Positions 24,378-33,585 of a stretch of DNA of 34,730 nucleotides are shown here, in pieces; position 1 is the stretch's first letter; every line of letters starts with the position of its first letter. The notes under the pieces were generated by a model, which searched no databases, was not told the DNA's origin, and saw nothing but the letters and a program-made list of their open reading frames with translations. The DNA is from Bacteroidia bacterium (GTDB lineage Bacteria > Bacteroidota > Bacteroidia > Bacteroidales > Azobacteroidaceae). A program made the position numbers and the translations under genes. The DNA is taken from contig BNWW01000023.1 of the NCBI GenBank assembly GCA_025999115.1, positions 1 through 34,730 on the forward strand, read 5' to 3'.

Positions 24378-25625
24378 CTACTCTCGCGTCTGTCCCTCCC
24401 CCTCAATAATCCACTTATAACTGCATAATTCTTGCAGAGCCATCGGCCCGCGAGCATGCAGTTTCTGCGTACTGATACCGATTTCAGCTCCCAAACCGAA
24501 TTGTGCACCATCGCTGAAAGCCGTCGAAGCATTGGAATACACACAGGCGGCATCAACAACTTGCCGGAACCAGGCCTGCGTTTCGAGATTTTCCGAAATA
24601 ATCGCTTCGCTGTGTTTGGAACTATATCGCGTGATGTGCGCCAAAGCTTCTTCTTTCGAGCCGACCGTGCGAATACTCATTTTATAATCCAAAAATTCGG
24701 TGCCGAAACTTTCGTCCGTAGCCGGTTGCAATAATTCGTCAGGATAATGATTTTTTAAAGATTGATAAGCCGGTGCGTCGGCATAAATAATCACATTTTT
24801 CGTGACCAAATCAGTGCAGATTTTCGGCAGATCATTTAATCGGTTTTGATGTATAATCAAGCAATCCAAAGCATTACAAACACTCACTCGTCGCGTTTTT
24901 GCATTAAAAACGATGGTGCGGGCTTTTTCCGCATCGCCTTCCGCATCAAAATAAGTATGGCAAATGCCGGCGCCGGTTTCAATGACCGGAACTTTGGCGT
25001 TGGCGCGTACAAAATCAATCAGATTTTTGCTTCCCCGGGGAATGATTAAGTCCACGTATTCAACCGCTTGCAGTAATTCGGAAGTGGCTTCGCGATCGGA
25101 AGGTAAAAGCGTGCAAACAGCCGGGTCGATTTGGTGTTTTTCCAATACCCGGCGAATAATGCCGGCAATGGCGCGATTGGAATATTCGGCATCCGAACCG
25201 CCTTTCAACACACAGGCATTGCCCGATTTGAAACACAACGAAAACACATCAAAACTCACATTGGGACGCGCTTCGTAAATGATACCGATTAAACCGAATG
25301 GAACCGGTATTTTTTTGATTTTCAATCCATTGGGGCGAACGGTTTCCATTAAAACACGACCCAACGGCGAAGGCAATTGCGCCACATTCCGCAAATCCGC
25401 CAAAATGCCGTTTAATCGTTCTTCCGTCAGTTTTAAGCGGTCGTATTTAGGGTCACCGGGATTCATTCTATCCAAATCTTTTTGATTTTCGGCTAAAATC
25501 AAACCGGTTTGCGACAACGATTCATCGGCAATCGCGTTTAAAACCGTTCGGATTTTTTCGTCCGAAAGCAGAGGAAGTGTACGCCCTGCGCGTTGCGCCT
25601 CTGCCAATAATTGTTTGATATTCAT
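24378..25625 (-). CDS. proA: Gamma-glutamyl phosphate reductase
   Basis: A 415-residue ProA. It reduces gamma-glutamyl phosphate with NADPH to glutamate semialdehyde, the second step in proline synthesis. Seen: '[20 protein letters not shown]', '[15 protein letters not shown]', '[14 protein letters not shown]', and the catalytic Cys in '[14 protein letters not shown]'. The C-terminal '[20 protein letters not shown]' and '[17 protein letters not shown]' are family signatures. Start: ATG 25625 gives the usual '[10 protein letters not shown]'; the frame opens at 25637, inside the cstA stop. No proB is in view. Convergent with metG and 4 bp downstream of cstA. Confidence 0.97.
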   Translation of the reverse strand: MNIKQLLAEAQRAGRTLPLLSDEKIRTVLNAIADESLSQTGLILAENQKDLDRMNPGDPKYDRLKLTEERLNGILADLRNVAQLPSPLGRVLMETVRPNGLKIKKIPVPFGLIGIIYEARPNVSFDVFSLCFKSGNACVLKGGSDAEYSNRAIAGIIRRVLEKHQIDPAVCTLLPSDREATSELLQAVEYVDLIIPRGSKNLIDFVRANAKVPVIETGAGICHTYFDAEGDAEKARTIVFNAKTRRVSVCNALDCLIIHQNRLNDLPKICTDLVTKNVIIYADAPAYQSLKNHYPDELLQPATDESFGTEFLDYKMSIRTVGSKEEALAHITRYSSKHSEAIISENLETQAWFRQVVDAACVYSNASTAFSDGAQFGLGAEIGISTQKLHARGPMALQELCSYKWIIEGEGQTRE

Positions 25626-25629
25626 ATTT

Positions 25630-27072
25630 TTAAGCAATTTTTACAGAACGTTTCCAAATTATAAAACCAATCAAAGTCGCCAAGGTTACAATGCCGCCCA
25701 AAATGCACGAAATTCCCTGATCTAATCCCAGAAAACCTTCTTCCTGCGCAAAAACGAAGGTCGAACAAACCATCGTCATAAACAAGGCGGGAATCAAAGT
25801 AAAAAGATACGGTTTTTTGTTCAAAACCAGATAAACGGTTATCGCCCAAAGCGTAAACACGGCCAAAGTTTGATTTGTCCACGCAAAATAGCGCCAAATG
25901 GTTTCAAATCCATTTTTGTCAATCAGGCTGTACGCCAAAATAAAACCGGCGAGAATAAACAAAGGAACTGCTATCCACAAACGTTTCAGGATTGGTTTTT
26001 GGTCAATTTTTAAAAAATCGGCGATAATCAGTCGCGCCGAACGAAAAGCGGTGTCACCGGTCGAAATCGGAGCGAAAATCACACCCATAATTACTAAAAC
26101 TCCACCAAATATTCCCATCCAATCGCGTGAAATCGCATTGACGATAATTGAGGCGTTGGTTCCTTCGGCAAAAATACTTCTACCTTGATCGGTATCGAAA
26201 AAGAAATAAGAAGCCGCCGCCGCCCAAATTAAAGCAACGATTCCTTCGGCAATCATCGAACCGAAAAAGACGGGTCGTCCGTATTTTTCGTGGGTCATGC
26301 AACGCACCATCAGCGGCGATTGCGTGGCGTGAAAACCCGAAATGGCGCCGCAAGCAATCGACACAAACATCATCGGGAAAATAGGATTCGTGGCGGCTTG
26401 CGGATGACGGTTCGCCAATCCGTCCCAAATTTCGGGCAAAGCCGGATGATGAATCAGTAAACACACAAAAATACCGACGGCCATAAATAAAATGCAAAAT
26501 CCGAAAAACGGATAAATCTTTCCGATTATTTTATCGATCGGCAACATCGTCGCCAAAAAATAATACACCAAAATCACACCGATCCAAAACGCCGTATTCA
26601 GATAACCGGGCGTAAGATCGGCTAATAATCCGGCCGGGCCGACCACAAAAACCACGCCCACCAAAATCATCAAAACGACCATGAAAACGCGCATAAACTG
26701 TTTCACGCCCTTTCCAAGATATTTTCCGTGAATTTCGGGCAGACTGGCGCCGTCCATCCGGAGCGAAATCATTCCCGAAAGATAATCGTGAACAGCGCCC
26801 CCGAAAATCGAACCGAAAACAATCCACAAATATGAAGCCACACCAAATTTAGCGCCCATAATGGCTCCGAAAATCGGCCCTAAACCAGCGATATTCAAAA
26901 ACTGAATCATAAAAATACGCCACGGTTTCATCGGAATATAATCGATGCCATCCTGCCTGGTAAATGCTGCCAAGGGACGATTCGATTCGATGCCGAAAAT
27001 TTTCTCGGTTATTTTTCCGTAAATGAAATAGCCGGCGATAAGCACGGCAAGGGCAATTAAAAAAGTAATCAT
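25630..27072 (-). CDS. cstA: Carbon starvation protein A (CstA-family carrier)
   Basis: A 480-residue membrane protein with about 12-14 hydrophobic segments. Family signatures: '[18 protein letters not shown]', '[19 protein letters not shown]', '[14 protein letters not shown]' and '[18 protein letters not shown]'. CstA relatives import peptides or pyruvate when carbon is short; the substrate here is not known. It is in the shorter form (about 480 residues) compared with E. coli CstA (~700). Start: ATG 27072 ('[12 protein letters not shown]'); the upstream extension has no membrane character. Four bp ahead of proA, so probably co-transcribed, though no metabolic link is obvious. Confidence 0.93.
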   Translation of the reverse strand: MITFLIALAVLIAGYFIYGKITEKIFGIESNRPLAAFTRQDGIDYIPMKPWRIFMIQFLNIAGLGPIFGAIMGAKFGVASYLWIVFGSIFGGAVHDYLSGMISLRMDGASLPEIHGKYLGKGVKQFMRVFMVVLMILVGVVFVVGPAGLLADLTPGYLNTAFWIGVILVYYFLATMLPIDKIIGKIYPFFGFCILFMAVGIFVCLLIHHPALPEIWDGLANRHPQAATNPIFPMMFVSIACGAISGFHATQSPLMVRCMTHEKYGRPVFFGSMIAEGIVALIWAAAASYFFFDTDQGRSIFAEGTNASIIVNAISRDWMGIFGGVLVIMGVIFAPISTGDTAFRSARLIIADFLKIDQKPILKRLWIAVPLFILAGFILAYSLIDKNGFETIWRYFAWTNQTLAVFTLWAITVYLVLNKKPYLFTLIPALFMTMVCSTFVFAQEEGFLGLDQGISCILGGIVTLATLIGFIIWKRSVKIA

Positions 27073-27178
27073 GCAAGTAGTGTTAAAAATGTTTGTAAAC
27101 TTACAATAAATTATTAAAAAGTGCAAATTGGGAGTTAACCTGTTTTTCAATCAACCATTTGATTGCATTTCGTTTCTT

Positions 27179-28123
27179 TCACAAATCCACCACAAACGCC
27201 TTCAACTCCGCACTCTGCATCGACCTCGGAACCGCCGCCTTCACAATCTCCAAAATATTATCCAACAATGTCTTACGCACATATTCATTACTCACAAACA
27301 AACTCACTTCCCGCACAGCTGTCCGGTTTTTAAATGGCCGCAAATTTTCTTGTTTTTCTTCACTCAAACCCATGGCGTGCATTTCGGGAATAATCGTAAA
27401 GCCGGGATTGTAATCGACCACATTAATTAAGGTGCTGATGCTGCCCGATTCGTAGCGAATCGGCGAATGGCCGTCAGATGCCGCTTGACGTTTCATTTGG
27501 CACAAACGTTCGATTTGTCCGCGGAGGCAATGTTCGTTTTCCAATAACCAGATATGGTCGATATTGATACGCTCCAAATCAATTTCTTTTTGTTGATATA
27601 CAGGATCTTGCGGCGAAACGTAGGCATAAAATTTTTCGTAATAAACCGGATATTCCACCAAATCGGGAAGATGGAGCGGGCCGGCCATAATACCGCCGTC
27701 TAACGTACCGTTTCTGATTTCGGCGATCGTGTTGCGAGTAGTCGATTCTTTCAAAATCAACTCGATTTTCGTATCCGGATTTTGAAATTTTTGCAACAAA
27801 AGCGGAACAAGATAAGAAGCGATAGTCGGAATAATCCCCAAACGGAATATTCCTTTTACCACATTCTGTTCATTTTCAACCATTTCGCGAATTTGTTTGA
27901 AATGGCGGCTTGAAATCCGCGCCTGCTCGATAATTTGTTTTCCGATGACGGTCGGTTCTACCGGATGTTTGCTGCGGTCGAAAATTTTCACATTCAGTTC
28001 GTCCTCCAACTTCTGTATCATCATACTGAGGGTGGGTTGCGTAACATTGCAAAATTCGGCCGCTTTGGCAAAGTGTCGAAAATTATCGACGGCGATAAGA
28101 TAATCTAATTGTTGAATGTTCAT
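27179..28123 (-). CDS. oxyR: OxyR-type LysR regulator
   Basis: A 314-residue LysR-family activator sensing peroxide. Winged-helix N-terminus 'LDYLIAVDNFRHFAKAAEFC' and 'QPTLSMMIQKLEDEL'. The effector domain holds 'ENEHCLRGQIERLCQM', whose two cysteines fall at residues 199 and 208, the same numbers as the redox pair of E. coli OxyR (C199-C208 disulfide). It is divergent from ahpC with a 118-bp shared gap, the standard layout for OxyR and its target. The promoter is at 28146-28153. No defects are seen. Confidence 0.95.
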   Translation of the reverse strand: MNIQQLDYLIAVDNFRHFAKAAEFCNVTQPTLSMMIQKLEDELNVKIFDRSKHPVEPTVIGKQIIEQARISSRHFKQIREMVENEQNVVKGIFRLGIIPTIASYLVPLLLQKFQNPDTKIELILKESTTRNTIAEIRNGTLDGGIMAGPLHLPDLVEYPVYYEKFYAYVSPQDPVYQQKEIDLERINIDHIWLLENEHCLRGQIERLCQMKRQAASDGHSPIRYESGSISTLINVVDYNPGFTIIPEMHAMGLSEEKQENLRPFKNRTAVREVSLFVSNEYVRKTLLDNILEIVKAAVPRSMQSAELKAFVVDL

Positions 28124-28145
28124 ATTGCTATAAATTTTTTTGATG

Positions 28146-28153
28146 CAAAGATA
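28146..28153 (-). promoter_or_regulatory. -7 box TATCTTTG for oxyR
   Basis: Minus-strand TATCTTTG, full consensus match, 22 bp before the oxyR ATG. Confidence 0.55.
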
Positions 28154-28164
28154 AATAATATCAG

Positions 28165-28196
28165 TTTGATTTATGCAAATATTCGTCGTAAATTTG
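28165..28196 (+). promoter_or_regulatory. ahpC promoter
   Basis: TTTG at 28165-28168, 20-bp spacer, TAAATTTG at 28189-28196: a full Bacteroidetes promoter. The segment between the oxyR and ahpC boxes would hold the OxyR site. Confidence 0.65.
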
Positions 28197-28241
28197 CAGA
28201 AAAAATAAACAATTTAATTTATAACAATTTAAAAACAAAAA

Positions 28242-28811
28242 ATGATGACACCTATTATTAATTCTCAGTTACCTGAATTTAAGGTACAAGCGTATCACAA
28301 CGGCGAATTTAAAACCGTAAGTAGCGATGATTTAAAAGGCAAATGGTCGGTATTCTTTTTCTATCCGGCTGATTTCACATTTGTTTGTCCGACCGAATTG
28401 GCGGATATGGCCGAACATTACGCTAAATTTCAAGAATTGGGCGTAGAAATTTATTCCGTCAGCACCGATACCCATTTTGTGCATAAAGCTTGGCATGATG
28501 CTTCGGAAACGATTCGCAAAATCAATTACCCGATGTTGGCCGATCCTACGGGCGCATTGAGCCGCGCATTCGGCGTGTATATCGAAGAAGAAGGTTTAGC
28601 TTATCGCGGCACGTTTGTAGTGAATCCCGAAGGCAAAATCAAAGTAACGGAAATTCACGACAACGGCATCGGTCGCAATGCCGCGGAATTGTTACGCAAA
28701 GTAGAAGCTGCGCAATTTGTAGCCAAACATCCGAATGAAGTATGTCCCGCCAAATGGAAAAAAGGCGACAGCACTTTGAAACCCGGCATCGACTTGGTTG
28801 GAAAAATTTGA
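28242..28811 (+). CDS. ahpC: Peroxiredoxin AhpC
   Basis: A 189-residue 2-Cys peroxiredoxin that reduces H2O2 and organic hydroperoxides. Peroxidatic Cys 49 in 'FYPADFTFVCPTELAD', resolving Cys 168 in 'NEVCPAKWKKG', and 'LADPTGALSRAFGVYIEEEG' in between are all typical of the AhpC/Prx1 group. Starts ATGATG, so the second Met (28245) may be used. Its usual reductase gene ahpF is not next to it: the following gene is convergent kdsC, so the reductant is encoded elsewhere. Expected to be under OxyR control from the divergent gap. Confidence 0.96.
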   Translation: MMTPIINSQLPEFKVQAYHNGEFKTVSSDDLKGKWSVFFFYPADFTFVCPTELADMAEHYAKFQELGVEIYSVSTDTHFVHKAWHDASETIRKINYPMLADPTGALSRAFGVYIEEEGLAYRGTFVVNPEGKIKVTEIHDNGIGRNAAELLRKVEAAQFVAKHPNEVCPAKWKKGDSTLKPGIDLVGKI

Positions 28812-28820
28812 TTTTATTAG

Positions 28821-28889
28821 AACGCGGATAACACAGATTATCGCTGATTTATATCTGCGTAAATCCATGTTATCCGTGTCATCTGCGTT
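28821..28889. repeat. 69-bp imperfect inverted repeat between ahpC and kdsC
   Basis: Arms AACGCGGATAACACAGATTA and its imperfect complement (ending CCGTGTCATCTGCGTT) are separated by a short AT-rich middle. It lies between the convergent ends of ahpC and kdsC, so it may serve as a bidirectional terminator, or be a copy of a dispersed repeat. Only one copy is in view. Confidence 0.65.
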
Positions 28890-28896
28890 CCCCATT

Positions 28897-29418
28897 CTAC
28901 CATCCGAAAGCGTCAGACTGCATCCAGCGGTCTTGCGCTTTCAAAATCTGTTCAATCACATCACGCCCCACGCCTTGTCCACCTGTTTTATGTGAAATAT
29001 ATTTGGAAATAGCTTTGATTTCGGGAACGGCGTCGGCGGGACAAGCAGGAAGTCCAACGATTTGCATAATTTCGTAATCGGGAATATCGTCGCCCACGTA
29101 ACATATTGCGTCGGGCGACAATCCTGTTTTTTGTAGAAAATCGAGAAATTCGTTCATCTTATATTTCGCTTTCAGATAAACATATTGAAAACCGAGACTT
29201 TCGAATCTTTTGCGCACAGACGGCGTATCGCCTCCCGTAATAATTCCCAATATAAAACCTTGTTTTACCGCCAATTGCATCGCATATCCATCTTTGGTAT
29301 TGATAACGCGCATCGGTTCGCCCGAAGGATGCAAAGGAATGGAATCAGGAGAGAGAACGCCATCAACGTCAAAAATTATCGCTTTTATTTTTCTCAAATC
29401 GAAAGAGATATTGCTCAT
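28897..29418 (-). CDS. kdsC: 3-deoxy-D-manno-octulosonate 8-phosphate phosphatase
   Basis: A 173-residue HAD-family phosphatase that makes KDO from KDO 8-phosphate for lipopolysaccharide. HAD motif I 'IIFDVDGVLSPDSI' (nucleophile Asp), 'NTKDGYAMQLAVKQG', motif II 'GIITGGDTPSVRKR', motif III Lys in 'YLKAKYKMNEF', motif IV 'YVGDDIPDYEIM', and the C-terminal 'YISHKTGGQGVGRDVIEQIL', which is specific to KdsC rather than to other HAD proteins. C1-type small cap-less tetrameric form of normal length. It converges on ahpC. No partner kds gene is in the window. Confidence 0.93.
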   Translation of the reverse strand: MSNISFDLRKIKAIIFDVDGVLSPDSIPLHPSGEPMRVINTKDGYAMQLAVKQGFILGIITGGDTPSVRKRFESLGFQYVYLKAKYKMNEFLDFLQKTGLSPDAICYVGDDIPDYEIMQIVGLPACPADAVPEIKAISKYISHKTGGQGVGRDVIEQILKAQDRWMQSDAFGW

Positions 29419-29548
29419 AAAATTTTATATTTTGTTTGTTCATTCTGCGAAGATAGTGCTTTTTTCCTGTTTTTCATATTCGCTAAAACCGAAAAAAAAT
29501 TTATTTCAAATAAAATCGGTAAATTTGCGGTCGTAAATATCTGAAAAG

Positions 29549-29806
29549 ATGAATACGGAAATTTTAGAAAATATTCGCACTTTGAAATGCAAAATTTTAC
29601 CCAACGACCGGTTAATATTGTTTGGTTCGCAGGCGCGAGGCGATGCCCGGCCCGATTCGGATTGGGATTTGTTAGTATTGCTGAATAAGAAAAATAAAAC
29701 CGGTTTTTCGAAAAATTATGATAACTACGGTTATCCTTTTGCTGAAATCGGCGACAAATTCGGAACATATTTGAGTGTAAAAGTTTATAATAAAAACGAT
29801 AGTTGA
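29549..29806 (+). pseudogene. MNT nucleotidyltransferase, probably C-terminally truncated
   Basis: An 85-residue MNT-domain protein. The nucleotidyltransferase signature 'LFGSQARGDARPDSDWDLLV' has G26-S27 and the metal-binding D38-x-D40. MNT proteins act as antitoxins by adding AMP to a partner HEPN toxin. Relatives in Bacteroidetes run about 20 residues longer; this one stops after 'KVYNKNDS', and HEPN-like sequence begins in another frame at the same point. The core motif is present, so residual activity is possible, but no working toxin follows. Confidence 0.65.
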
Positions 29807-29882
29807 TTTGTATTTTGAAAAAGCAAATGAAACAATGTCAAAAGCAACAAACCGTGCAAACGTGCGCGGAATAACATATTAG
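29802..29882 (+). pseudogene. HEPN toxin N-terminal remnant
   Basis: A 26-codon stretch overlapping the MNT stop reads 'VDLYFEKANETMSKATNRAN', very like the start of an MNT-associated HEPN toxin (helix with '..Y.L..A.ETL..A'). It ends in a stop at 29880-29882 and the RxxxxH catalytic helix is missing. The toxin gene has been reduced to a scar. Confidence 0.4.
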
Positions 29883-29906
29883 AAAAAGCATTAGGCTTTT
29901 ATCTTT

Positions 29907-30022
29907 CTTCGTGCAAAGTCTGACAACTTTAAAGTATAAGGAAAGTAAGTTTAATGTTCACGTGAAGCGTGAACTAAACTTATTCGTATTATACTAAGGT
30001 TATGTCAGACACCAACACGAAG
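29907..30022 (+). repeat. Long imperfect inverted repeat (element 1)
   Basis: Five stem blocks fold back on each other: CTTCGTG/CACGAAG, GTCTGACA/TGTCAGAC, AGTATAA/TTATACT, TAAGTTTA/TAAACTTA and GTTCACG/CGTGAAC around a TGAAG loop (29963-29967). Unpaired joints are short: 4/5, 7/7, 6/6 and 2/0 bases. No reading frame uses it. It aligns with 6485-6596 read on the minus strand. Confidence 0.8.
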
Positions 30023-30048
30023 CGGATATTTTAAGTATCACGCTTTTT
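30020..30048 (+). terminator. Terminator hairpin closing element 1
   Basis: AAGCG-GATA with TATC-(A)-CGCTT, 7-nt loop TTTTAAG, then TTT. The left arm AAGCGGATATTTTAAGT matches that of the hairpin closing element 2. Transcription of the decayed MNT module would end here. Confidence 0.65.
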
Positions 30049-30143
30049 ATTATTTGAAATTTGAAACGATAATATTTTACAACATTCTATAAATCAAAAA
30101 TTTAAAATCTTCCGGTAAGGACGGAAGTAAAACAAGAAGTGTG

Positions 30144-31166
30144 ATGAAAAAGTATCTTTTTTTGCTATTTACAGCAAGTTGGATTTGCAGCATTGCCAAT
30201 GCGCAAGTGTTCGTTATTGAGCGGGAGAATGCTACACTTACGTTTTCTAATATCAAAGCTGCAGTAGATGCCTTGCACGACAATGACCGGTTGTACATTC
30301 CACCCGGAACATTCAGTTTGGTTGATTATGTTTGGGAAGGTTACGACGGCGACCAAAATATTGCAAGTACACTGGTCGTAAACAAAAAAGTATCCATCTA
30401 CGGCGCCGGATATACAGGCGGCAGTTCTTCCGCTATTACAAACGGCAGTTTTATTATCGGCCGGGATGCCGGCGGAACTTCCATTTCCGGACTCCGGTTT
30501 GATTATTGCGGTTTTTATCTTGATAATGTATCCAATTGTATCATAAGCCGTTGTAAAACAAGCGGAAGTGTTTTTTCTCTGGATGGCACAGGTTATAACA
30601 ATTTGATAACCGAATGTGAAATAAATGGCGGTGGCGGTAATGGCGCTACTATTCAAGCCGGTTATTCAAAATGTATTTTTCGAGAATATTATCCTCACTG
30701 TTATGGGGCAACTGTCAATAATTGCCTTTTTTGGATTCAGAGCAGCATGAGCAACTTTGAAAATTGCAGCTTATCCAATAATATTTTTATAGTAAGCACT
30801 GAAGCAACAGACAATAACACGATATTTTCCGGCAACAATAATACGTTTTCCTATAATTTATGGGTAGGCGGTTCAATTTTTACATGGGCAGCTGAAGGCA
30901 ATACGTTTTCCAATGAAATTACCAACGAACCATACGCCAACGTATTTGTTGATCCCTACAACGGCGATTATCACTTAAAAGCCGAATGTAGAGGGAAAAA
31001 CGCAGGAAGCGATGGTACGGACACAGGCATTTTCGGGACTTCCGTTCCTTTCAAAGAAAGTCGTTTACCGGTTATTCCTCATTTCAATGTGAGAGTAGTT
31101 TCATTCGAAACGGATGCAGAAGGTAAATTACCTGTCAATATTCAAATCGAAGCGCAGGACAATTAA
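30144..31166 (+). CDS. Exported beta-helix (pectin-lyase-like) protein
   Basis: A 340-residue exported protein: signal peptide (to 'SIANA', about residue 20), then a right-handed beta-helix fold. The start 'LTFSNIKAAVDALHDNDRLY' followed by 'IPPGTF' is the usual entry of such proteins, and later repeats of short strands rich in Asn and Gly ('NNLITECEINGGGGNG', 'NFENCSLSNNIFIVS') fit stacked coils. No catalytic residues are recognised, so enzyme activity cannot be claimed. The C-terminal 'ESRLPVIPHFNVRV' ends without a sorting tail. It lies 12 bp ahead of a T9SS cargo gene and probably forms a unit with it. ATG at 30144 is preferred over the GTG before it. Confidence 0.75.
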   Translation: MKKYLFLLFTASWICSIANAQVFVIERENATLTFSNIKAAVDALHDNDRLYIPPGTFSLVDYVWEGYDGDQNIASTLVVNKKVSIYGAGYTGGSSSAITNGSFIIGRDAGGTSISGLRFDYCGFYLDNVSNCIISRCKTSGSVFSLDGTGYNNLITECEINGGGGNGATIQAGYSKCIFREYYPHCYGATVNNCLFWIQSSMSNFENCSLSNNIFIVSTEATDNNTIFSGNNNTFSYNLWVGGSIFTWAAEGNTFSNEITNEPYANVFVDPYNGDYHLKAECRGKNAGSDGTDTGIFGTSVPFKESRLPVIPHFNVRVVSFETDAEGKLPVNIQIEAQDN

Positions 31167-31178
31167 AAACAGACGAAT

Positions 31179-32129
31179 ATGAGAAGTAAACATAAAATAC
31201 TTGTCCTCGCCTTTTGTTGTTTGCCGTTCGCTCTCCCGGCGCAAATCCAAACGCTACAATATTGGTTCGACAGCAATTTTGCAGGCCGGATTACACAAGC
31301 CACGCAGGGTAATACGGTGCAAATTACCGAACTGCAGACCACAGGCCTGTCTGAAGGCTTGCATCTGGTACATATCAGGGCGAAAGATGATACAAGATGG
31401 AGCGTAGTACATAGTAAGCTATTCTACAAAGTAAGCGAAATGAGCGACAATGCAATCGTGCAATACGAATATTGGTCGGACGGCAATTTTGCGGAAAGAA
31501 TATCGCAAAATATTTCGGGGGAAATTGTTATGATAAACAATCTTTTTGAAAACAATATGCTTGCCACAGGTTTGCATACGGTTTCGATTCGAGCGAAGGA
31601 TGCCGCCGGTCGTTGGAGTACCGTGCATACGCAGGCATTTTACAAAGGCAATATTCTGCCTGAAGGTGGAAATAAAATCGCCGCTTACCGTTATTGGTAC
31701 GATAACGATTTTACGGAACATCAATCGGTAATTTTGGAAACGCCGGTTACACCCTACGAAATAAATCCTGCATACGAATTGCCCGCCACATTGAGCGAAG
31801 GCAAACACGCTTTCCACATTCAGTTCCGCGATTTATCTGGCCAATGGAGTGTAGCAACGACCGACACATTTGAACTGAAACGCCAAATTACAGCCATCCA
31901 TGAAATTTCGGCAAACGATATTTCCATTTATCCCAATCCCGTTTGTGATAAATTGGAAATTCAAACGGAAACCCAAATCAAGAATATTGATATTTTGGAT
32001 TTGGCCGGCCGAAATGTAATTACAAGCAGTAGTGTGCAAATCAATGTTTCGGCATTGCTGCAAGGAGCGTATCTTCTTAAAATACAAACCGGGAATGGCA
32101 TTGTAATCAAAAAATTCATCAAAGAATAA
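31179..32129 (+). CDS. Type IX secretion cargo with three repeats
   Basis: A 316-residue exported protein. After the signal peptide (to 'LPAQI', ~22) come three repeats of about 75 residues, each starting 'YWFDSNFAGRI', 'YWSDGNFAERI' or 'YWYDNDFTEHQ' and containing 'GLHLVHIRAKDDT.WS', 'GLHTVSIRAKDAAGRWS' or 'GKHAFHIQFRDLSGQWS'. A C-terminal type A sorting domain follows: 'ISIYPNPVCDKLEIQ', 'DLAGRNV', 'GAYLLKIQTGNGIVIKKFIK'. It is therefore sent out through the T9SS and attached or released at the surface. The repeat unit is common in Bacteroidetes surface proteins, function unknown. It is followed by a good terminator. Confidence 0.87.
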   Translation: MRSKHKILVLAFCCLPFALPAQIQTLQYWFDSNFAGRITQATQGNTVQITELQTTGLSEGLHLVHIRAKDDTRWSVVHSKLFYKVSEMSDNAIVQYEYWSDGNFAERISQNISGEIVMINNLFENNMLATGLHTVSIRAKDAAGRWSTVHTQAFYKGNILPEGGNKIAAYRYWYDNDFTEHQSVILETPVTPYEINPAYELPATLSEGKHAFHIQFRDLSGQWSVATTDTFELKRQITAIHEISANDISIYPNPVCDKLEIQTETQIKNIDILDLAGRNVITSSSVQINVSALLQGAYLLKIQTGNGIVIKKFIKE

Positions 32130-32148
32130 GTCCAATAATTAAAAAATC

Positions 32149-32186
32149 AACTTCCCAAGTTTGCAGAAAATTTGGGGAGTTTTTTA
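32149..32186 (+). terminator. Terminator after the T9SS cargo gene
   Basis: A 10-bp stem with one G-T pair (AACTTCCCAA with TTGGGGAGTT) and a run of T (TTTTTTATT) after it, about 20 bp past the stop codon. Confidence 0.8.
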
Positions 32187-32216
32187 TTCGTCTGTGTGTA
32201 ATTGTAAGATTTTCTG

Positions 32217-32224
32217 TATCTTTG
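32217..32224 (+). promoter_or_regulatory. -7 box TATCTTTG for panB
   Basis: Full consensus, 24 bp before the ATG; it is followed by GCGCC. Confidence 0.55.
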
Positions 32225-32248
32225 CGCCCTAAAAAAATATAAAATACG

Positions 32249-33067
32249 ATGTCGGCAATAACAGAAGAAATCCGCAAAATAACCACACAACGCCTGCTCG
32301 AAATGAAGCAACGCGGCGAAAAAATCTCCATGCTCACAGCCTACGATTACTCTATGGCCACCATCATCGACCAAGCCGGAATGGATATAATTCTGGTCGG
32401 CGATTCGGCCGGAAACGTCATGGCGGGACATACAACCACCCTCCCCGTTACGCTCGACCAAATGATTTGGTACGCGCAGGCTGTCCGGAAAGCGGTAAAA
32501 CGCGCATTGGTAGTCGTAGATTTGCCTTTCGGTTCTTATCAGGGAAACTCGAAAGAAGCCGTTTGTTCGGCCATCCGCATCATGAAAGAAACCGGAGCTG
32601 ATGCCGTGAAAATGGAAGGCGGCGCGGAAATCAAAGAATCGGTCGAACGGATTTTGTCGGCCGGTATTCCCATTATGGGGCATTTGGGATTAACACCGCA
32701 ATCGATCAATAAATTCGGAACGTATGCCGTACGCGCCAAGGAAGAGGTCGAAGCCAACAAATTGCTCGAAGATGCATGTTTGTTGAATAAATTGGGCTGT
32801 TTCGGCATTGTTTTGGAAAAAATTCCGGCTTTGTTAGGCAAAAAAGTAGCCGAAACCGTGGAAATTCCGATTATCGGCATCGGTGCGGGCAGTTATGTCG
32901 ATGGGCAAGTGTTGGTAATGCACGATATGCTCGGCATCAACAAAGAATTTTCGCCGCGGTTTTTGCGTCGTTACGCTAATTTGCACGGTATCATTCAAGA
33001 AGCCGTCGAACACTATATTTCGGATGTGAAATCGAATGATTTTCCGAATGAGAAAGAATCGTATTAG
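32249..33067 (+). CDS. panB: 3-methyl-2-oxobutanoate hydroxymethyltransferase
   Basis: A 272-residue PanB, which transfers a one-carbon unit from methylene-tetrahydrofolate to ketoisovalerate to make ketopantoate for pantothenate and CoA. Signatures: '[20 protein letters not shown]', '[20 protein letters not shown]' (metal-binding Asp), '[10 protein letters not shown]', '[17 protein letters not shown]' and the C-terminal '[20 protein letters not shown]'. Normal length, no defects. Its stop is followed directly by the ATG of the lipoprotein gene, so the two share a transcript. Confidence 0.97.
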   Translation: MSAITEEIRKITTQRLLEMKQRGEKISMLTAYDYSMATIIDQAGMDIILVGDSAGNVMAGHTTTLPVTLDQMIWYAQAVRKAVKRALVVVDLPFGSYQGNSKEAVCSAIRIMKETGADAVKMEGGAEIKESVERILSAGIPIMGHLGLTPQSINKFGTYAVRAKEEVEANKLLEDACLLNKLGCFGIVLEKIPALLGKKVAETVEIPIIGIGAGSYVDGQVLVMHDMLGINKEFSPRFLRRYANLHGIIQEAVEHYISDVKSNDFPNEKESY

Positions 33068-33574
33068 ATGAAACGGTTTTTATTTATATCTTTGATTATC
33101 GGTTCGTTGGGGTTTTATATATCCTGCACCGAGCCGTTTCCCGAACTTCCGCCGGAAACGCAAACCGGCGAAAAAACTTTCGGTTGTCTTGTCAATGGCG
33201 AATTGGTTATTGCATCTTGGCATTACGAATGGGGATTGTTCGGAAAATACAGTGTGACAGAAGCGCACGCCACATACAACAGGGAAGACGACCAATTAAT
33301 CATCAACGCCAAATGCCAATTCGATTCGGAATTTATTTTGTCTATCAACCACCCATACCAACGAGCGGATTTGTATATCGACAAAATTCGTTATCAGCCT
33401 CCTAAATCCAACGAATGGATGGAAGCGATTCACACCGGATATTTGTATATTACTCGTCTGGATAATATTGTCAGCGGCGTTTTTTCGTTCAATTTGGAAG
33501 CAGAAGGCAAAAAAACGGTTTCCGTAACACAAGGTCGTTTCGATTTAAACCTTGATAGGATTTATTACTACTAA
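33068..33574 (+). CDS. DUF6252-like lipoprotein
   Basis: A 168-residue lipoprotein. The signal ends 'LGFYISC' (lipid Cys 20), followed by 'TEPFPELPPETQTGEKTFGC', the usual N-terminus of these small Bacteroidetes lipoproteins (PPETQTG...FGC.VNGE). The rest is beta-rich and ends 'VSGVFSFNLEAEGKKTVSVT' with 'QGRFDLN', the family's closing pattern. Role unknown. It begins at the base after the panB stop and is followed 11 bp later by a barrel gene, so it may be translated with both, although no link with pantothenate is apparent. Confidence 0.75.
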   Translation: MKRFLFISLIIGSLGFYISCTEPFPELPPETQTGEKTFGCLVNGELVIASWHYEWGLFGKYSVTEAHATYNREDDQLIINAKCQFDSEFILSINHPYQRADLYIDKIRYQPPKSNEWMEAIHTGYLYITRLDNIVSGVFSFNLEAEGKKTVSVTQGRFDLNLDRIYYY

Positions 33575-33585
33575 ATCATTCGGAT

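Noticed and set aside
28242..28811. ahpCF operon
   Set aside because: Only ahpC is present; the next gene is convergent kdsC.
29914..30012. Element 1 as an integron attC site
   Set aside because: The long imperfect hairpin fits in outline, but the boxes (TGACAAC / GGTTATGT) do not match RYYYAAC/GTTRRRY and no integrase is seen. Kept only as an analogy.
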